A DNA stretch of 64,000 nucleotides from positions 1-64,000 of the forward strand of contig JANQHX010000044.1 in NCBI GenBank assembly GCA_028282465.1. The letters run 5' to 3'. A program made the translations under genes and the position numbers. Positions 7,123 through 15,816 of this stretch are shown one piece after another. Each line of letters starts with the position of its first letter. The first letter of the stretch is position 1. The notes below the pieces were generated by a model, which saw nothing but the letters and a program-made list of their open reading frames with translations, had not been told where the DNA came from and did not search any database. This DNA is from Gynuella sp. Lineage in GTDB: Bacteria; Pseudomonadota; Gammaproteobacteria; Pseudomonadales; Natronospirillaceae.

Positions 7123-8415
7123 ATGTTAAAAAATACATTAGCTGTAATGGCTTTTGGTGCCGCTGCTATGCAAGTACAAGCAGCAACGGAAATAGAATGG
7201 TGGCACGCAATGGGCGGTGCTTTGGGCGAAACGGTTAACGAAATCGCAGTAGACTTCAACAAGTCTCAGAATGATTATGTAATTACGCCAGTCTACAAAG
7301 GCACTTACGAAGAAACCATGACTGCAGGTATCTCTGCTTTCCGTGCTGGTGAAGCACCACACATTATTCAAATTTTCGACGCCGGTGCTGCCACCATTAT
7401 TAACTCAAAAGGCGCGTCTGTTCCTGTTCAGGATGTGATGAGCAATGCGGGTTATGACTTTGACAATAACGACTACATTTCTGGCGTTCGTAATTTCTAT
7501 GCGGATGAAGCAGGTAAAATGGTAGGCATGCCATTTAACTCTTCTACACCAGTTCTTTATTACAACAAAGACGCTTTGGCCAAAGCAGGTGTTAAGCCGC
7601 CAAAAACTTGGGAAGAATTTGAAAAGATTGCTCCTAAGTTAAAAGCAGCAGGTTACACAGCTTTGTCCCAGTCTCATACACCTTGGATTTTCTTCGAAAA
7701 CTTCCATTCTCGTCATAACATTCAATTAACTGATGGTAATAATGGTTTTTCTGCGCTGCCTACTAAGCTGATGTACAACAATGAAAGCCTTGCTATGCAC
7801 CTTACTAAACTTAAGGAATGGAAAGACGCAGGTTATTACGGATACTACGGTCGTGGTTGGGGTGACAATCAATCTGCTTTTGAAAAACAAGAAGTTGCTA
7901 TGTGGCTGGGTTCTTCCGGTTCTTTCAGTGGTTTGAAGCAAGCAGCTACTTTCGACTTTGGTACAACTTACTTACCTTATTGGAAATCAGTTAACGAAGA
8001 TGCAGGCTCTACTTTTATTGGCGGCGCAGCTCTGTTCACCATGGCAGGTCACTCTAAAAAAGAATACCAAGCTGTTGCTGCATTCTTTGACTTCTTAACT
8101 AAGCCTGAAACTCAATACATGTGGCACCGTGAAACGGGTTATGTACCTATCACTAACGCTGCTTATGAGCTAGCCAAAAAAGACGGTTATTACAAAGCAA
8201 ACCCAGATGCCGAAATCGGTATTCTGCAATTAAGCCTACCTGGTGCTGAGTGGACTAAGGGCTATCGTATGGGTTTCTATGTTCAAACTCGCGAATCAAT
8301 TTATCGTGAAATTGACCGTGTAATGGCTGGCGATACTAGCGTTGATGCCGCGTTAAACGCAATTGTTAAGGATGGCAACTCAAACCTTAAGCGTTTTGCT
8401 CGCACTGTAAAATAA
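7123..8415 (+). CDS. ugpB: sn-Glycerol-3-phosphate ABC transporter, periplasmic binding protein
   Basis: 430 residues with a Sec signal peptide (cleavage expected after the QVQA at about residue 20) and a mature start ATEIEWWHAMGGALGE that closely follows Escherichia coli UgpB. Further UgpB landmarks are YKGTYEETMTAGISAFRAG and PFNSSTPVLYYNKDA. The protein captures glycerol-3-phosphate, or glycerophosphodiesters, in the periplasm and passes it to UgpAEC. The ribosome site TGAGGAT precedes the ATG. It is the first gene of the cluster and is followed by a strong hairpin and terminator before ugpA, which would allow the binding protein to be made in excess of the membrane parts. Confidence 0.95.
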   Translation: MLKNTLAVMAFGAAAMQVQAATEIEWWHAMGGALGETVNEIAVDFNKSQNDYVITPVYKGTYEETMTAGISAFRAGEAPHIIQIFDAGAATIINSKGASVPVQDVMSNAGYDFDNNDYISGVRNFYADEAGKMVGMPFNSSTPVLYYNKDALAKAGVKPPKTWEEFEKIAPKLKAAGYTALSQSHTPWIFFENFHSRHNIQLTDGNNGFSALPTKLMYNNESLAMHLTKLKEWKDAGYYGYYGRGWGDNQSAFEKQEVAMWLGSSGSFSGLKQAATFDFGTTYLPYWKSVNEDAGSTFIGGAALFTMAGHSKKEYQAVAAFFDFLTKPETQYMWHRETGYVPITNAAYELAKKDGYYKANPDAEIGILQLSLPGAEWTKGYRMGFYVQTRESIYREIDRVMAGDTSVDAALNAIVKDGNSNLKRFARTVK

Positions 8416-8418
8416 CAA

Positions 8419-8460
8419 AAGCTGAGAAGCAGTCTATTTGCAAATAGACCCAAGCAGCTT
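8419..8460. repeat. Palindromic hairpin behind ugpB
   Basis: An 18-base perfect palindrome at 8432-8449 (GTCTATTTGCAAATAGAC) is bracketed by AAGCTG at 8419-8424 and CAGCTT at 8455-8460, giving one extended stem just after the ugpB stop codon. It probably protects the ugpB message from 3' decay, as intercistronic palindromes do behind other binding-protein genes. Confidence 0.6.
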
Positions 8461-8467
8461 ATGAAGT

Positions 8468-8505
8468 AAAACCTGCCAGCCCTAACGGGTTAGGCAGGTT
8501 TTGTT
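8468..8505 (+). terminator. Intrinsic terminator between ugpB and ugpA
   Basis: Ten-base arms AAAACCTGCC (8468-8477) and GGCAGGTTTT (8493-8502) around a 15-base loop that itself holds a small TAAC/GTTA stem; a T-rich stretch overlaps the right arm. It should stop part of the transcription after ugpB, leaving ugpAEC expressed by read-through or from a second promoter in 8506-8599. Confidence 0.75.
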
Positions 8506-8599
8506 AGTAACTAATCAATCTGCAATTTTTTATTCAATTGATTGCTAGCTAGTCAGGCTGACTCCGTTCAGAAGATTAGATTTTAAAAAGGTCGTAGCC

Positions 8600-9481
8600 A
8601 TGGCCAAGCAGGTTCAGTTTTCCAATTCTTGGGTGCCTTATGTATTTATCGCACCACAACTTTTAATTATTGCCATTTTCTTTTTCTGGCCAGCGTTACA
8701 GGCTTTCTATTTGAGTTTTATGCTGGAAGACCCTTGGGGTTTATCGAGCACATTTGTATGGTTTGAAAACTACCAAACCTTATTTCAGTCTAGCGAATAC
8801 CTGTACAGTTTCATTTTCACCATTGGCTTCTCTGCCATTGTAGTGTTCTTATCATTGATGATATCTCTTGTATTAGCGGTGAAAGCCAACTCAGTATTAA
8901 GAGCTCAACGCACCTACAGAGTGTTGCTGACTTGGGTTTATGCAGTGGCACCTGCCGTGGCTGGTGTGACCGCTTACTTTTTATTCAATCGACATCTAGG
9001 TTTGTTTTATGACTGGATCGTTGCAACGGGCTGGAACTTTGCGCCTGAGACAAAGGCATTCGATTCCATGGCCATGCTGACATTAATGGCAGTATGGAAA
9101 CAGGTGCCTGTTAACTTTGTGTTTTTTCTAGCAGGCCTTCAATCCATTCCTAAATCCGTAAGAGAAGCGGCATTAATGGATTGTGAAAGCAATATGAGAC
9201 GCTTTTGGACAATTACCTTTCCGTTGTTGGCACCTACTGCGTTTTTCCTCGTTGTTATTAACATTACTTATGCATTTTTCGATACATTCGCATTAATTGA
9301 CACACTGACACAAGGTCGTCCAGGTGGCTCAACCACAAGCTTAGTTTACAAGGTATATCAAGACGGATTTCTGGGTGCTGACTTAGGGTTAAGTTCTGCT
9401 CAATCTGTTCTACTAATGGTGTTGGTCATGGCATTAGTCATGGTGCAGTTCCGTTTTGTAGAACGCAAAATCCATTACTAA
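8600..9481 (+). CDS. ugpA: sn-Glycerol-3-phosphate ABC transporter, permease UgpA
   Basis: 293 residues, six predicted membrane segments beginning VPYVFIAPQLLIIAIFFFWP, and the permease coupling loop with the EAA motif (REAALMDCESNMRRFWTITFPLL, the G of the motif replaced). Length and sequence match E. coli UgpA (295). It forms the channel heterodimer with UgpE in the inner membrane. A ribosome site AAAAAGG precedes the start. It is ten bases ahead of ugpE and separated from ugpB by 184 bases containing a terminator. Confidence 0.95.
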   Translation: MAKQVQFSNSWVPYVFIAPQLLIIAIFFFWPALQAFYLSFMLEDPWGLSSTFVWFENYQTLFQSSEYLYSFIFTIGFSAIVVFLSLMISLVLAVKANSVLRAQRTYRVLLTWVYAVAPAVAGVTAYFLFNRHLGLFYDWIVATGWNFAPETKAFDSMAMLTLMAVWKQVPVNFVFFLAGLQSIPKSVREAALMDCESNMRRFWTITFPLLAPTAFFLVVINITYAFFDTFALIDTLTQGRPGGSTTSLVYKVYQDGFLGADLGLSSAQSVLLMVLVMALVMVQFRFVERKIHY

Positions 9482-9491
9482 GGAGATCAAT

Positions 9492-10334
9492 ATGCAGCGC
9501 GCGACTTTTTTCGATCACTTAATCCTTTGGCTAGGTATCTTATTTTTAATTACACCTATTTGGATTTTGTTCGCCAGCTCTACTCATACTGTGGAAACTA
9601 TTATTCAAGAAGGCATGCAGTGGATACCTAGACTAGAAGGGTTATCTTCCTACAAAACAGCATTAACCTCAGCCATAGGTTTTACTGACACCGCCACTGG
9701 TATGCGTATGCTTTGGAATTCAACCATCATGGGAGTTGGATTCGCCGTAGGTAAAATTATTATTGCCATGACAGCTGCATATGCGTTGGTTTATTTCAGA
9801 ATTCCGATGGCAACATTTTTATTCTGGATTATTTTCAGCACTCTTCTTTTACCATTAGAGGTGCGTATTGTTCCTTCCTATGAGGTAGTCAGCGACTTGG
9901 GATTATTAAACTCTTACACAGGTTTAATTCTGCCGTTAATTGCTTCAGCCACCGCCACTTTTTACTTTCAGCAGTTTTATAAAACCATACCAGACGAGTT
10001 GCTAGAAGCAGCTCAGTTAGATAATGCAAATGCTTGGCTGTTTTTTAAAGACATCTTGATACCGCTGTCGCGCACCATGATGGCTGCCATGTTTATTATT
10101 ATGTTCGTTGTCGGTTGGAATCAATATTTGTGGCCACTCATGATGACCACAGAAGAAGCTTATTACACGATAGTAATGGGCATTAAAAACTTTTTGAGCG
10201 TGGCCACAGAAGGCCGGGTACCAGAATTTAACTTGATATTTGCCATGGTCATTTTAGCCATGTTGCCACCAGTATTAATTGTAATTGTCTTTCAACGTTG
10301 GTTTATCCAAGGTTTAGTTGAAAGCGAAAAGTAG
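9492..10334 (+). CDS. ugpE: sn-Glycerol-3-phosphate ABC transporter, permease UgpE
   Basis: 280 residues (E. coli UgpE 281) with six hydrophobic segments and the EAA coupling motif (DELLEAAQLDNANAWLFFKDILIPL). The start region FDHLILWLGILFLITPIW is typical. It begins ten bases after ugpA with a clear AAGGAG ribosome site and ends nine bases before ugpC, so ugpA, ugpE and ugpC are translated as one unit. Confidence 0.95.
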   Translation: MQRATFFDHLILWLGILFLITPIWILFASSTHTVETIIQEGMQWIPRLEGLSSYKTALTSAIGFTDTATGMRMLWNSTIMGVGFAVGKIIIAMTAAYALVYFRIPMATFLFWIIFSTLLLPLEVRIVPSYEVVSDLGLLNSYTGLILPLIASATATFYFQQFYKTIPDELLEAAQLDNANAWLFFKDILIPLSRTMMAAMFIIMFVVGWNQYLWPLMMTTEEAYYTIVMGIKNFLSVATEGRVPEFNLIFAMVILAMLPPVLIVIVFQRWFIQGLVESEK

Positions 10335-10343
10335 GAGACTGTA

Positions 10344-11408
10344 ATGGGCGCCATTAAATTAGAAAACATAGAAAAGATTTATCCCAATGGTCACCACGCG
10401 ATTAAAGGCATTAGCCTAGATATTAAAGAAGGTGAATTTTTGGTTTTGGTCGGACCTTCTGGCTGTGGCAAGTCTACCCTGCTGCGAACTATTGCAGGAT
10501 TGGAAGGTATCACATCGGGTGATATTCATATTGGTGAAAACAAAGTTAACGACGTTTCACCCGCTAAGAGAAATATCGCGATGGTTTTCCAAAACTATGC
10601 ATTGTACCCCCACATGTCAGTTTATAAAAACATGGCCTATGGATTAAAAAACCGTGGTGTGGGTAAAGATATCATTGACGAAAAAGTGAAAGACGCTGCA
10701 AAGTTACTACGCTTGGGTGACTATTTGAATCGAAAACCTAGCCAACTGTCTGGTGGTCAACGCCAAAGAGTTGCAATGGGTCGGGCCATCGTTCGAGACC
10801 CAAAAGCGTTTTTATTTGATGAGCCATTGTCAAATCTAGATGCAAAGCTAAGAGTACAAATGCGTAACGAAATAAAAACTTTGCAACGTACCCTTAAAAC
10901 AACATCTGTGTATGTAACCCATGACCAAACTGAAGCCATGACTTTAGCTGACAGATTAGCCGTTGTGAATGGTGGTATTGTCGAGCAAATAGGGACACCT
11001 ATTGAAATCTATGATCGCCCTGAGTCTGTATTTGTAGCAAGCTTTATTGGTTCGTCATCAATGAATTTTATTGATGGGAAAATAGAGAACAACACTTTAT
11101 GTTTTGGTGATTACCAATTTAATTTAAACAACTCACCTGAGCATCAAGGTAAGGTCAGTATTGGTATTCGTCCCGAGCATTTTTACAGAAGCTCAGAATA
11201 CACACACAGAGTAGATTTCAGTATCAACATGTTGGAACCCTTAGGAGCAGACACATTAGTTCACGGCAAAGTTTCAGGCAGCGATACAACAGTGATAGCC
11301 AGACTAAACAGAGCCTATCCATCAGATGGCCCCATGTCATTACCCTTGTATTTCCAGGAGTCTGAATTGCATTTATTCGACCCAGAAACTGGAAAACGAG
11401 TGAGCTAA
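10344..11408 (+). CDS. ugpC: sn-Glycerol-3-phosphate ABC transporter, ATPase UgpC
   Basis: 354 residues (E. coli 356). Walker A GPSGCGKST near residues 37-45, Q-loop NYALYPHMSV, signature LSGGQRQR near 135, Walker B AFLFDEPLSNLD and H-loop VTHDQTEA are all intact. The C-terminal 110 residues form the TOBE-type regulatory domain of MalK/UgpC proteins (SIGIRPEHF). It powers uptake and in E. coli also relays feedback from internal phosphate; whether it does so here is unknown. It lies four bases before the phosphodiesterase gene. Confidence 0.95.
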   Translation: MGAIKLENIEKIYPNGHHAIKGISLDIKEGEFLVLVGPSGCGKSTLLRTIAGLEGITSGDIHIGENKVNDVSPAKRNIAMVFQNYALYPHMSVYKNMAYGLKNRGVGKDIIDEKVKDAAKLLRLGDYLNRKPSQLSGGQRQRVAMGRAIVRDPKAFLFDEPLSNLDAKLRVQMRNEIKTLQRTLKTTSVYVTHDQTEAMTLADRLAVVNGGIVEQIGTPIEIYDRPESVFVASFIGSSSMNFIDGKIENNTLCFGDYQFNLNNSPEHQGKVSIGIRPEHFYRSSEYTHRVDFSINMLEPLGADTLVHGKVSGSDTTVIARLNRAYPSDGPMSLPLYFQESELHLFDPETGKRVS

Positions 11409-11412
11409 TGTC

Positions 11413-12123
11413 ATGATGTTTCGAAATAAAATTATGGGGCATCGGGGAGCAGCGGGTTTGGCTCTGGAAAACACACTGGCTTCGATGAGATGTGCGGCAG
11501 AGGCAGGCGCTTCTTGTGTAGAGTTCGATGTTACCCTGCTAGCGGATAATAGTGTTGTGGTTCACCATGATGCCGAGTTGGGCAGAAGTATGTTGGGCAA
11601 TGTTCCTTTAGCTTCCTTAACACTTGAAGAATTAACAAAGGTAAAGCCTCGCAACAATCCAGATACCGAGGAATATAAAATCCCGACTCTTCGGGAAGTA
11701 TTAACACTTGCTGACGACCTTCAATTAGGAGTGAATGTTGAAATTAAGAATCATGGTTTCAACCCTGAGCAATTAGTTGATCTTGTGTTGGAAGACTTAA
11801 ATAGTTGGGGGGGCATTGAAAGAACCCTTGTGTCCAGCTTTGATGTGGATGTTCTGGGTGCCATTAAGTCTAGAGACATCCGATGGAAACGAGCTTGGAT
11901 AACCGAGAAATTACCTGCCACTTGGTCAGACACTGCAGAACAGCTTTCTCTTTACAGCATTCATGCGCAACAAGATGCAATTAGCCCGGAATGGATTGAA
12001 GAAGCACACCAACATAATTGGCTGACCATGGCATGGACAGTAAACGATGCGACGTCTGCTACCCAATTGTTGAAGTGGGGTTTGGATGGCATCATCACAG
12101 ATTACCCAAATAGGATGATCTGA
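11413..12123 (+). CDS. ugpQ: Glycerophosphodiester phosphodiesterase (UgpQ-like, cytoplasmic)
   Basis: 236 residues, no signal peptide. The GDPD catalytic set is visible: MGHRGAAG (HRG) and ENT at the N-terminus, CVEFDV, VVHHD, and VEIKNHG in the middle, with TDYPNRM at the C-terminus. It cleaves imported glycerophosphodiesters to glycerol-3-phosphate and an alcohol. Position directly behind ugpC matches E. coli ugpQ. Two adjacent ATGs at 11413 and 11416 are possible starts. Confidence 0.93.
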   Translation: MMFRNKIMGHRGAAGLALENTLASMRCAAEAGASCVEFDVTLLADNSVVVHHDAELGRSMLGNVPLASLTLEELTKVKPRNNPDTEEYKIPTLREVLTLADDLQLGVNVEIKNHGFNPEQLVDLVLEDLNSWGGIERTLVSSFDVDVLGAIKSRDIRWKRAWITEKLPATWSDTAEQLSLYSIHAQQDAISPEWIEEAHQHNWLTMAWTVNDATSATQLLKWGLDGIITDYPNRMI

Positions 12124-12125
12124 TT

Positions 12126-12896
12126 TTGACTAAACTCAACAGCCGACAAAACGATATCTTAGTTTGGTTGCAATCTAACGAACAATTGCAGGTTGAAGAA
12201 TTAGCCACACAATTTGAAGTAAGCCAGCAAACCATTCGGAAAGACATAAATCAAATGTGTGAATTGGGTTTAGTGCGCAGGCTTCATGGTGGTGTGTCGC
12301 TGCCTGCCCCTCTTCATAATTCGTCTTTTGTTTCTAGAGAATTTACCAATGAAGACATTAAAGCTCAGCTTGGTAAAATAACTGCGCAACTTATTCCTAA
12401 TGGTTCTTCAATCTTGCTGGGGATTGGCACCACAGCCTTGTATACAGCTAGAGCGCTAGAGAATCACAAGGAGCTCAGAATAATAACCAATAATCTTCGA
12501 GCTGCGGAAATACTCTGTCAGCAACCTGAGCACGAAGTGTACGTGGCTGGAGGCAAGCTACGACATTCTGATCAGGATGTAGTTGGCGAACAAACCAGTC
12601 GTTTTTTCGATAGTTTTTATGTGGACTTCGGGATACTGGGTTCAGGAGCCCTATTGCCGCAGCATGGTTTGATGGAATATGATCCGATTGAAGCTGAAAT
12701 TGGAAATGCAATTGCACGTAATGCTAGCGAAATAATATTGGTTGCAGATCACAGTAAATGGAAGCGAAAAGCAACTGTGAAGTCTCTTTCCTTTAATCAA
12801 GTACATCAATTTGTAACCAGTGAACTGGAAGACAAATATCTACCATACATTCCAGAACACTGTCACCTGCATACACTTTCAGATACCTATGACTAA
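12126..12896 (+). CDS. DeoR/GlpR family transcriptional regulator
   Basis: 256 residues with an N-terminal DeoR helix-turn-helix (QVEELATQFEVSQQTIRKDINQM and the RRLHGG wing) and a C-terminal sugar-phosphate-binding domain (GIGTTALYTARAL, ILVADHSKWKRKA). The start is a TTG at 12126, two bases after the ugpQ stop, with AGGA about nine bases upstream; no ATG is available before the helix-turn-helix. Placement inside the uptake operon makes glycerol-3-phosphate or a related phosphate ester the likely effector and autoregulation through the sites before ugpB likely; both are inferences. Confidence 0.88.
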   Translation: MTKLNSRQNDILVWLQSNEQLQVEELATQFEVSQQTIRKDINQMCELGLVRRLHGGVSLPAPLHNSSFVSREFTNEDIKAQLGKITAQLIPNGSSILLGIGTTALYTARALENHKELRIITNNLRAAEILCQQPEHEVYVAGGKLRHSDQDVVGEQTSRFFDSFYVDFGILGSGALLPQHGLMEYDPIEAEIGNAIARNASEIILVADHSKWKRKATVKSLSFNQVHQFVTSELEDKYLPYIPEHCHLHTLSDTYD

Positions 12897-13689
12897 TGTT
12901 TCAACTCTAGACAAAACTAATCTTTCACAGATTAAGTACATCTTTACCGATGTCGACGACACATTGACTACCAAGGGTAAACTACTCCCTGAAACCATCA
13001 ATGCTATGATGGCGTTACAAAGCAAAGGCTTTGTAATTGTACCTGTTACTGGAGCTTGCGCCGGATGGTGTGATCAGATAATCCGCTTATGGCCGGTGGA
13101 TGCTGTTATAGGTGAAAACGGTGCATTTGTGATGTCAGTTAATGAGAGCTCTCAATTAACTGTAGATTTCTGGGAAGATAAAGTAGTAATGGAACAGCGA
13201 CAAAGTGAGCTACTGGATCTGATTAAAAAATTTATATGCGCACACCCAACACTCAACTTAACTCAAGATCAACACTATCGCCTATGCGATGTTGCGATTA
13301 ACTATCGACAAGACAATGCTGAAGTCAGCCTTGATCTAGTTAATGAGCTTATAGTCCATTTAGAAAAACACAATGCTCAGGCTAAAATGAGTTCTATTCA
13401 TGTTAACGCCTGGATAGGTAACTACAACAAAGCCAAAATGGTTGACCGAGTATTAAAAACTCAATACCACCTCGATGATAATGCAATAAAGCATCAATCT
13501 TGCTACATTGGAGACGCGCCTAATGATGAACCCATGTTTGAAACTTTTTTTCATACCTTTGGTGTATCTAATATTAAGCCACATCTGTCTTCAATGACCC
13601 ATCACCCAAAGACAATTCTGAATCACGAGGGCGGATTGGGTTTCGAAGAATTCAGTCAACTTCTGTTGAAACAAAACAACACTCAATGA
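12889..13689 (+). CDS. HAD superfamily (type IIB-like) phosphatase
   Basis: 266 residues from the ATG at 12889, which overlaps the regulator stop by eight bases (ATGACTAA), a coupling arrangement; the longer open frame upstream is not needed. Motif I is DVDDTLT near residue 21, with the phosphate-binding Thr in PVTGACAGW and the distal acidic motif YIGDAPNDEPMF, so it should be an active Mg-dependent phosphatase. The cap placement resembles Cof/sucrose-phosphatase types. The natural substrate is unknown; in this operon a sugar- or polyol-phosphate released from imported phosphodiesters is plausible. Confidence 0.82.
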   Translation: MTNVSTLDKTNLSQIKYIFTDVDDTLTTKGKLLPETINAMMALQSKGFVIVPVTGACAGWCDQIIRLWPVDAVIGENGAFVMSVNESSQLTVDFWEDKVVMEQRQSELLDLIKKFICAHPTLNLTQDQHYRLCDVAINYRQDNAEVSLDLVNELIVHLEKHNAQAKMSSIHVNAWIGNYNKAKMVDRVLKTQYHLDDNAIKHQSCYIGDAPNDEPMFETFFHTFGVSNIKPHLSSMTHHPKTILNHEGGLGFEEFSQLLLKQNNTQ

Positions 13690-14498
13690 AAATTTTTGTT
13701 TGTTCTGATCTACATATAGATACGATGACAGAAAGGCTAAAGCGATCATTCGAATTACCCGATGCGGATCTATATTTCATTGCTGGCGATTTAATGAACG
13801 GAGTGAATGAAGAAAACTATGATTGGCTACTCAACAAAACCAAAGGCATTAAAACTTACTTTACTCTAGGCAATCATGACTACTTTTATACCACTAGAGA
13901 ACAGGCATTTTTAAAGATCAATAGACTAATCCAAAACACTCACATGCATTTGGTTTGTGACGAGGCGGTAGAAATTCAACCAGGTATTAATTTATGGGCT
14001 TCAGATATGTGGACAAACATGAAGCTAGCAATCCATGTTAAAGATACAATGGATTTTACTCTTGATAACTGGGATGACTGCCGTTCAATTGGTTTTCTGG
14101 AGGAAAATGGAAAGCTAAGAAGTCTATCACCTTCAGATATGCTGAACTGGCATAACGAATCTGTAGCTAAACTACTGGAGTTCTTGAACAACACATCAGA
14201 AAAAACCATCTTAATGACGCATCATGGATTGTTTCCTCAATGTTTGGTAAGAAACCTTGAAGAAGAACCAATAGGGCTAGAGGATGCATTAATGACCAGC
14301 GACTATTCCAACGCTATTTTGAATTCTAAAAATCCCCCTGTGATCGCTATTAATGGTCATATCCACAAATATAAATGTCAGCAACTGAATCCGCGTACAA
14401 CTTTAGTCTGTAATCCCAGGGGTGGGAGAGATTCTGTTGCAAACTGCTTTATTAACATTGATAAACGTAACGGAAACTACGCGATCTCTGTTGAGTAG
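13686..14498 (+). CDS. Calcineurin-like metallophosphoesterase
   Basis: 270 residues with all five metal motifs: CSDLHID, AGDLMN, LGNHDYF, MTHHGLF and NGHIHKY. The ATG overlaps the preceding stop by four bases (ATGA), so it is translationally coupled to the HAD phosphatase. No signal peptide is present, placing it in the cytoplasm. A phosphomonoesterase or phosphodiesterase step in using imported glycerophosphodiesters is the simplest reading; the substrate cannot be named. Confidence 0.85.
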   Translation: MKIFVCSDLHIDTMTERLKRSFELPDADLYFIAGDLMNGVNEENYDWLLNKTKGIKTYFTLGNHDYFYTTREQAFLKINRLIQNTHMHLVCDEAVEIQPGINLWASDMWTNMKLAIHVKDTMDFTLDNWDDCRSIGFLEENGKLRSLSPSDMLNWHNESVAKLLEFLNNTSEKTILMTHHGLFPQCLVRNLEEEPIGLEDALMTSDYSNAILNSKNPPVIAINGHIHKYKCQQLNPRTTLVCNPRGGRDSVANCFINIDKRNGNYAISVE

Positions 14499-14584
14499 AA
14501 AATAGTCTTTCCGATTCTGTTGTAACTAAGGGTTGCTTTTATTCGTTGAAATCCTTTAAGTTACTTTTCTTGCAACACTGATAA

Positions 14585-15709
14585 ATGTTAAGCATTTCTA
14601 TGTCTCAAACCGTAATATTAAATGGGTTTCAAATGGGCGGTATAAAAATTGGATTTTTATTAGGTTCTTTGTCTGGTGCTGGTGCAGAAAAAACTATTCT
14701 TACTCTATCCAGAACCTTACAGAACCAAGGCTGTATTACTGAGATTTACATACTAAATCAAAAAGTAGATTACCCTGTAGTTTCTACTGATGACATTTAT
14801 TTTTTATCTGCCAAATCGGAAAAAGATAAGCATGTAGAGTTAACAAGCTTAGTTGACATCTCAAACAAAAAGAAACCTTTTGACCTATTTATAACCAGCC
14901 GCGCAGAATTCTATGATGACATCCCCGTAGCCAATAAAAGATGTTCGGTACATATTACCCCTACAGCTTGGATTAATAGCAGAGGCTTTTTTGGCAATAT
15001 CAGAAAGATAAAAAAAGTTAATAAATTAAAGAAAAAATTCTCCAATAAAAAACTAATTGCATTGTCTCAAGGGATAAAGTCAGATTTAGTGCAAAACCTA
15101 GGCGTAGCAGAACATCTGGTTGACATCATCCATAATCCATTCAACATTTCCGATATCTATCACTCAGCGAAGGCCGATTTTGACTACGATAGGCCTTATA
15201 TTGTTTATGTCTCATCAATGATCCCCCGCAAACGACATATGGATCTACTTAAAGCATTTTCTAATATTCAAAATGGTGAAGTAGATTTAATATTGGTGGG
15301 CAAAGGTCCTTTGGAAGAGGAGTTAAGACAGTTTGCTAAAGAACTGGGCATCAGTTCCAGAGTAAAATTTTGGGGCTGGGATGCAAACCCCTATCGAATA
15401 ATTTCAGCAGCATCTTTGTCTGTTTTGGTTTCAGAGGCAGAAGGAATGCCACGAGTTTTAATCGAGTCGTTGTTATTAAATATCCCGGTAGTCAGTACAG
15501 ACTGTCCATCTGGGCCAAATGAAGTTCTTACTGATGACTTAGAACAGTACTTGGTAAAGGTTGGTGACATTCACGCATTAACCAAAACAATAGATTCAGC
15601 TCTTGAGTTTTTCCCAAACATAAAAGATCGATTTAATCAACGATTTAGCCATTCTGAAATCGCCAAACAATATATCGAATTGGCTAAGAACAACACATCC
15701 ATAGCCTAG
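14585..15709 (+). CDS. GT4 family glycosyltransferase
   Basis: 374 residues with a GT-B fold: N-terminal GFLLGSLSGAGAEKTILTLS, and a C-terminal donor-binding half with YVSSMIPRKRHMDLLKAF, DLILVGKGPLEEEL, and SEAEGMPRVLIESL, the EGxPxVxxE signature of GT4 enzymes. It begins 86 bases behind the metallophosphoesterase on the same strand and may be part of the cluster or separate. Starts at 14585, 14600 and 14630 are all possible; the conserved fold begins near the last (MGGIKIGF). The acceptor is unknown; glycan modification of a lipid or a capsule is possible. Confidence 0.85.
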   Translation: MLSISMSQTVILNGFQMGGIKIGFLLGSLSGAGAEKTILTLSRTLQNQGCITEIYILNQKVDYPVVSTDDIYFLSAKSEKDKHVELTSLVDISNKKKPFDLFITSRAEFYDDIPVANKRCSVHITPTAWINSRGFFGNIRKIKKVNKLKKKFSNKKLIALSQGIKSDLVQNLGVAEHLVDIIHNPFNISDIYHSAKADFDYDRPYIVYVSSMIPRKRHMDLLKAFSNIQNGEVDLILVGKGPLEEELRQFAKELGISSRVKFWGWDANPYRIISAASLSVLVSEAEGMPRVLIESLLLNIPVVSTDCPSGPNEVLTDDLEQYLVKVGDIHALTKTIDSALEFFPNIKDRFNQRFSHSEIAKQYIELAKNNTSIA

Positions 15710-15816
15710 TGATTTTCATCTTCTGAATACTTCAGGGAACTTGGCTTGATAATTAATGTCTTCATCTCCACACACCAGTCAAGTGAAAGTAATAATCCAT
15801 TTTCAGGAGAGATTTC

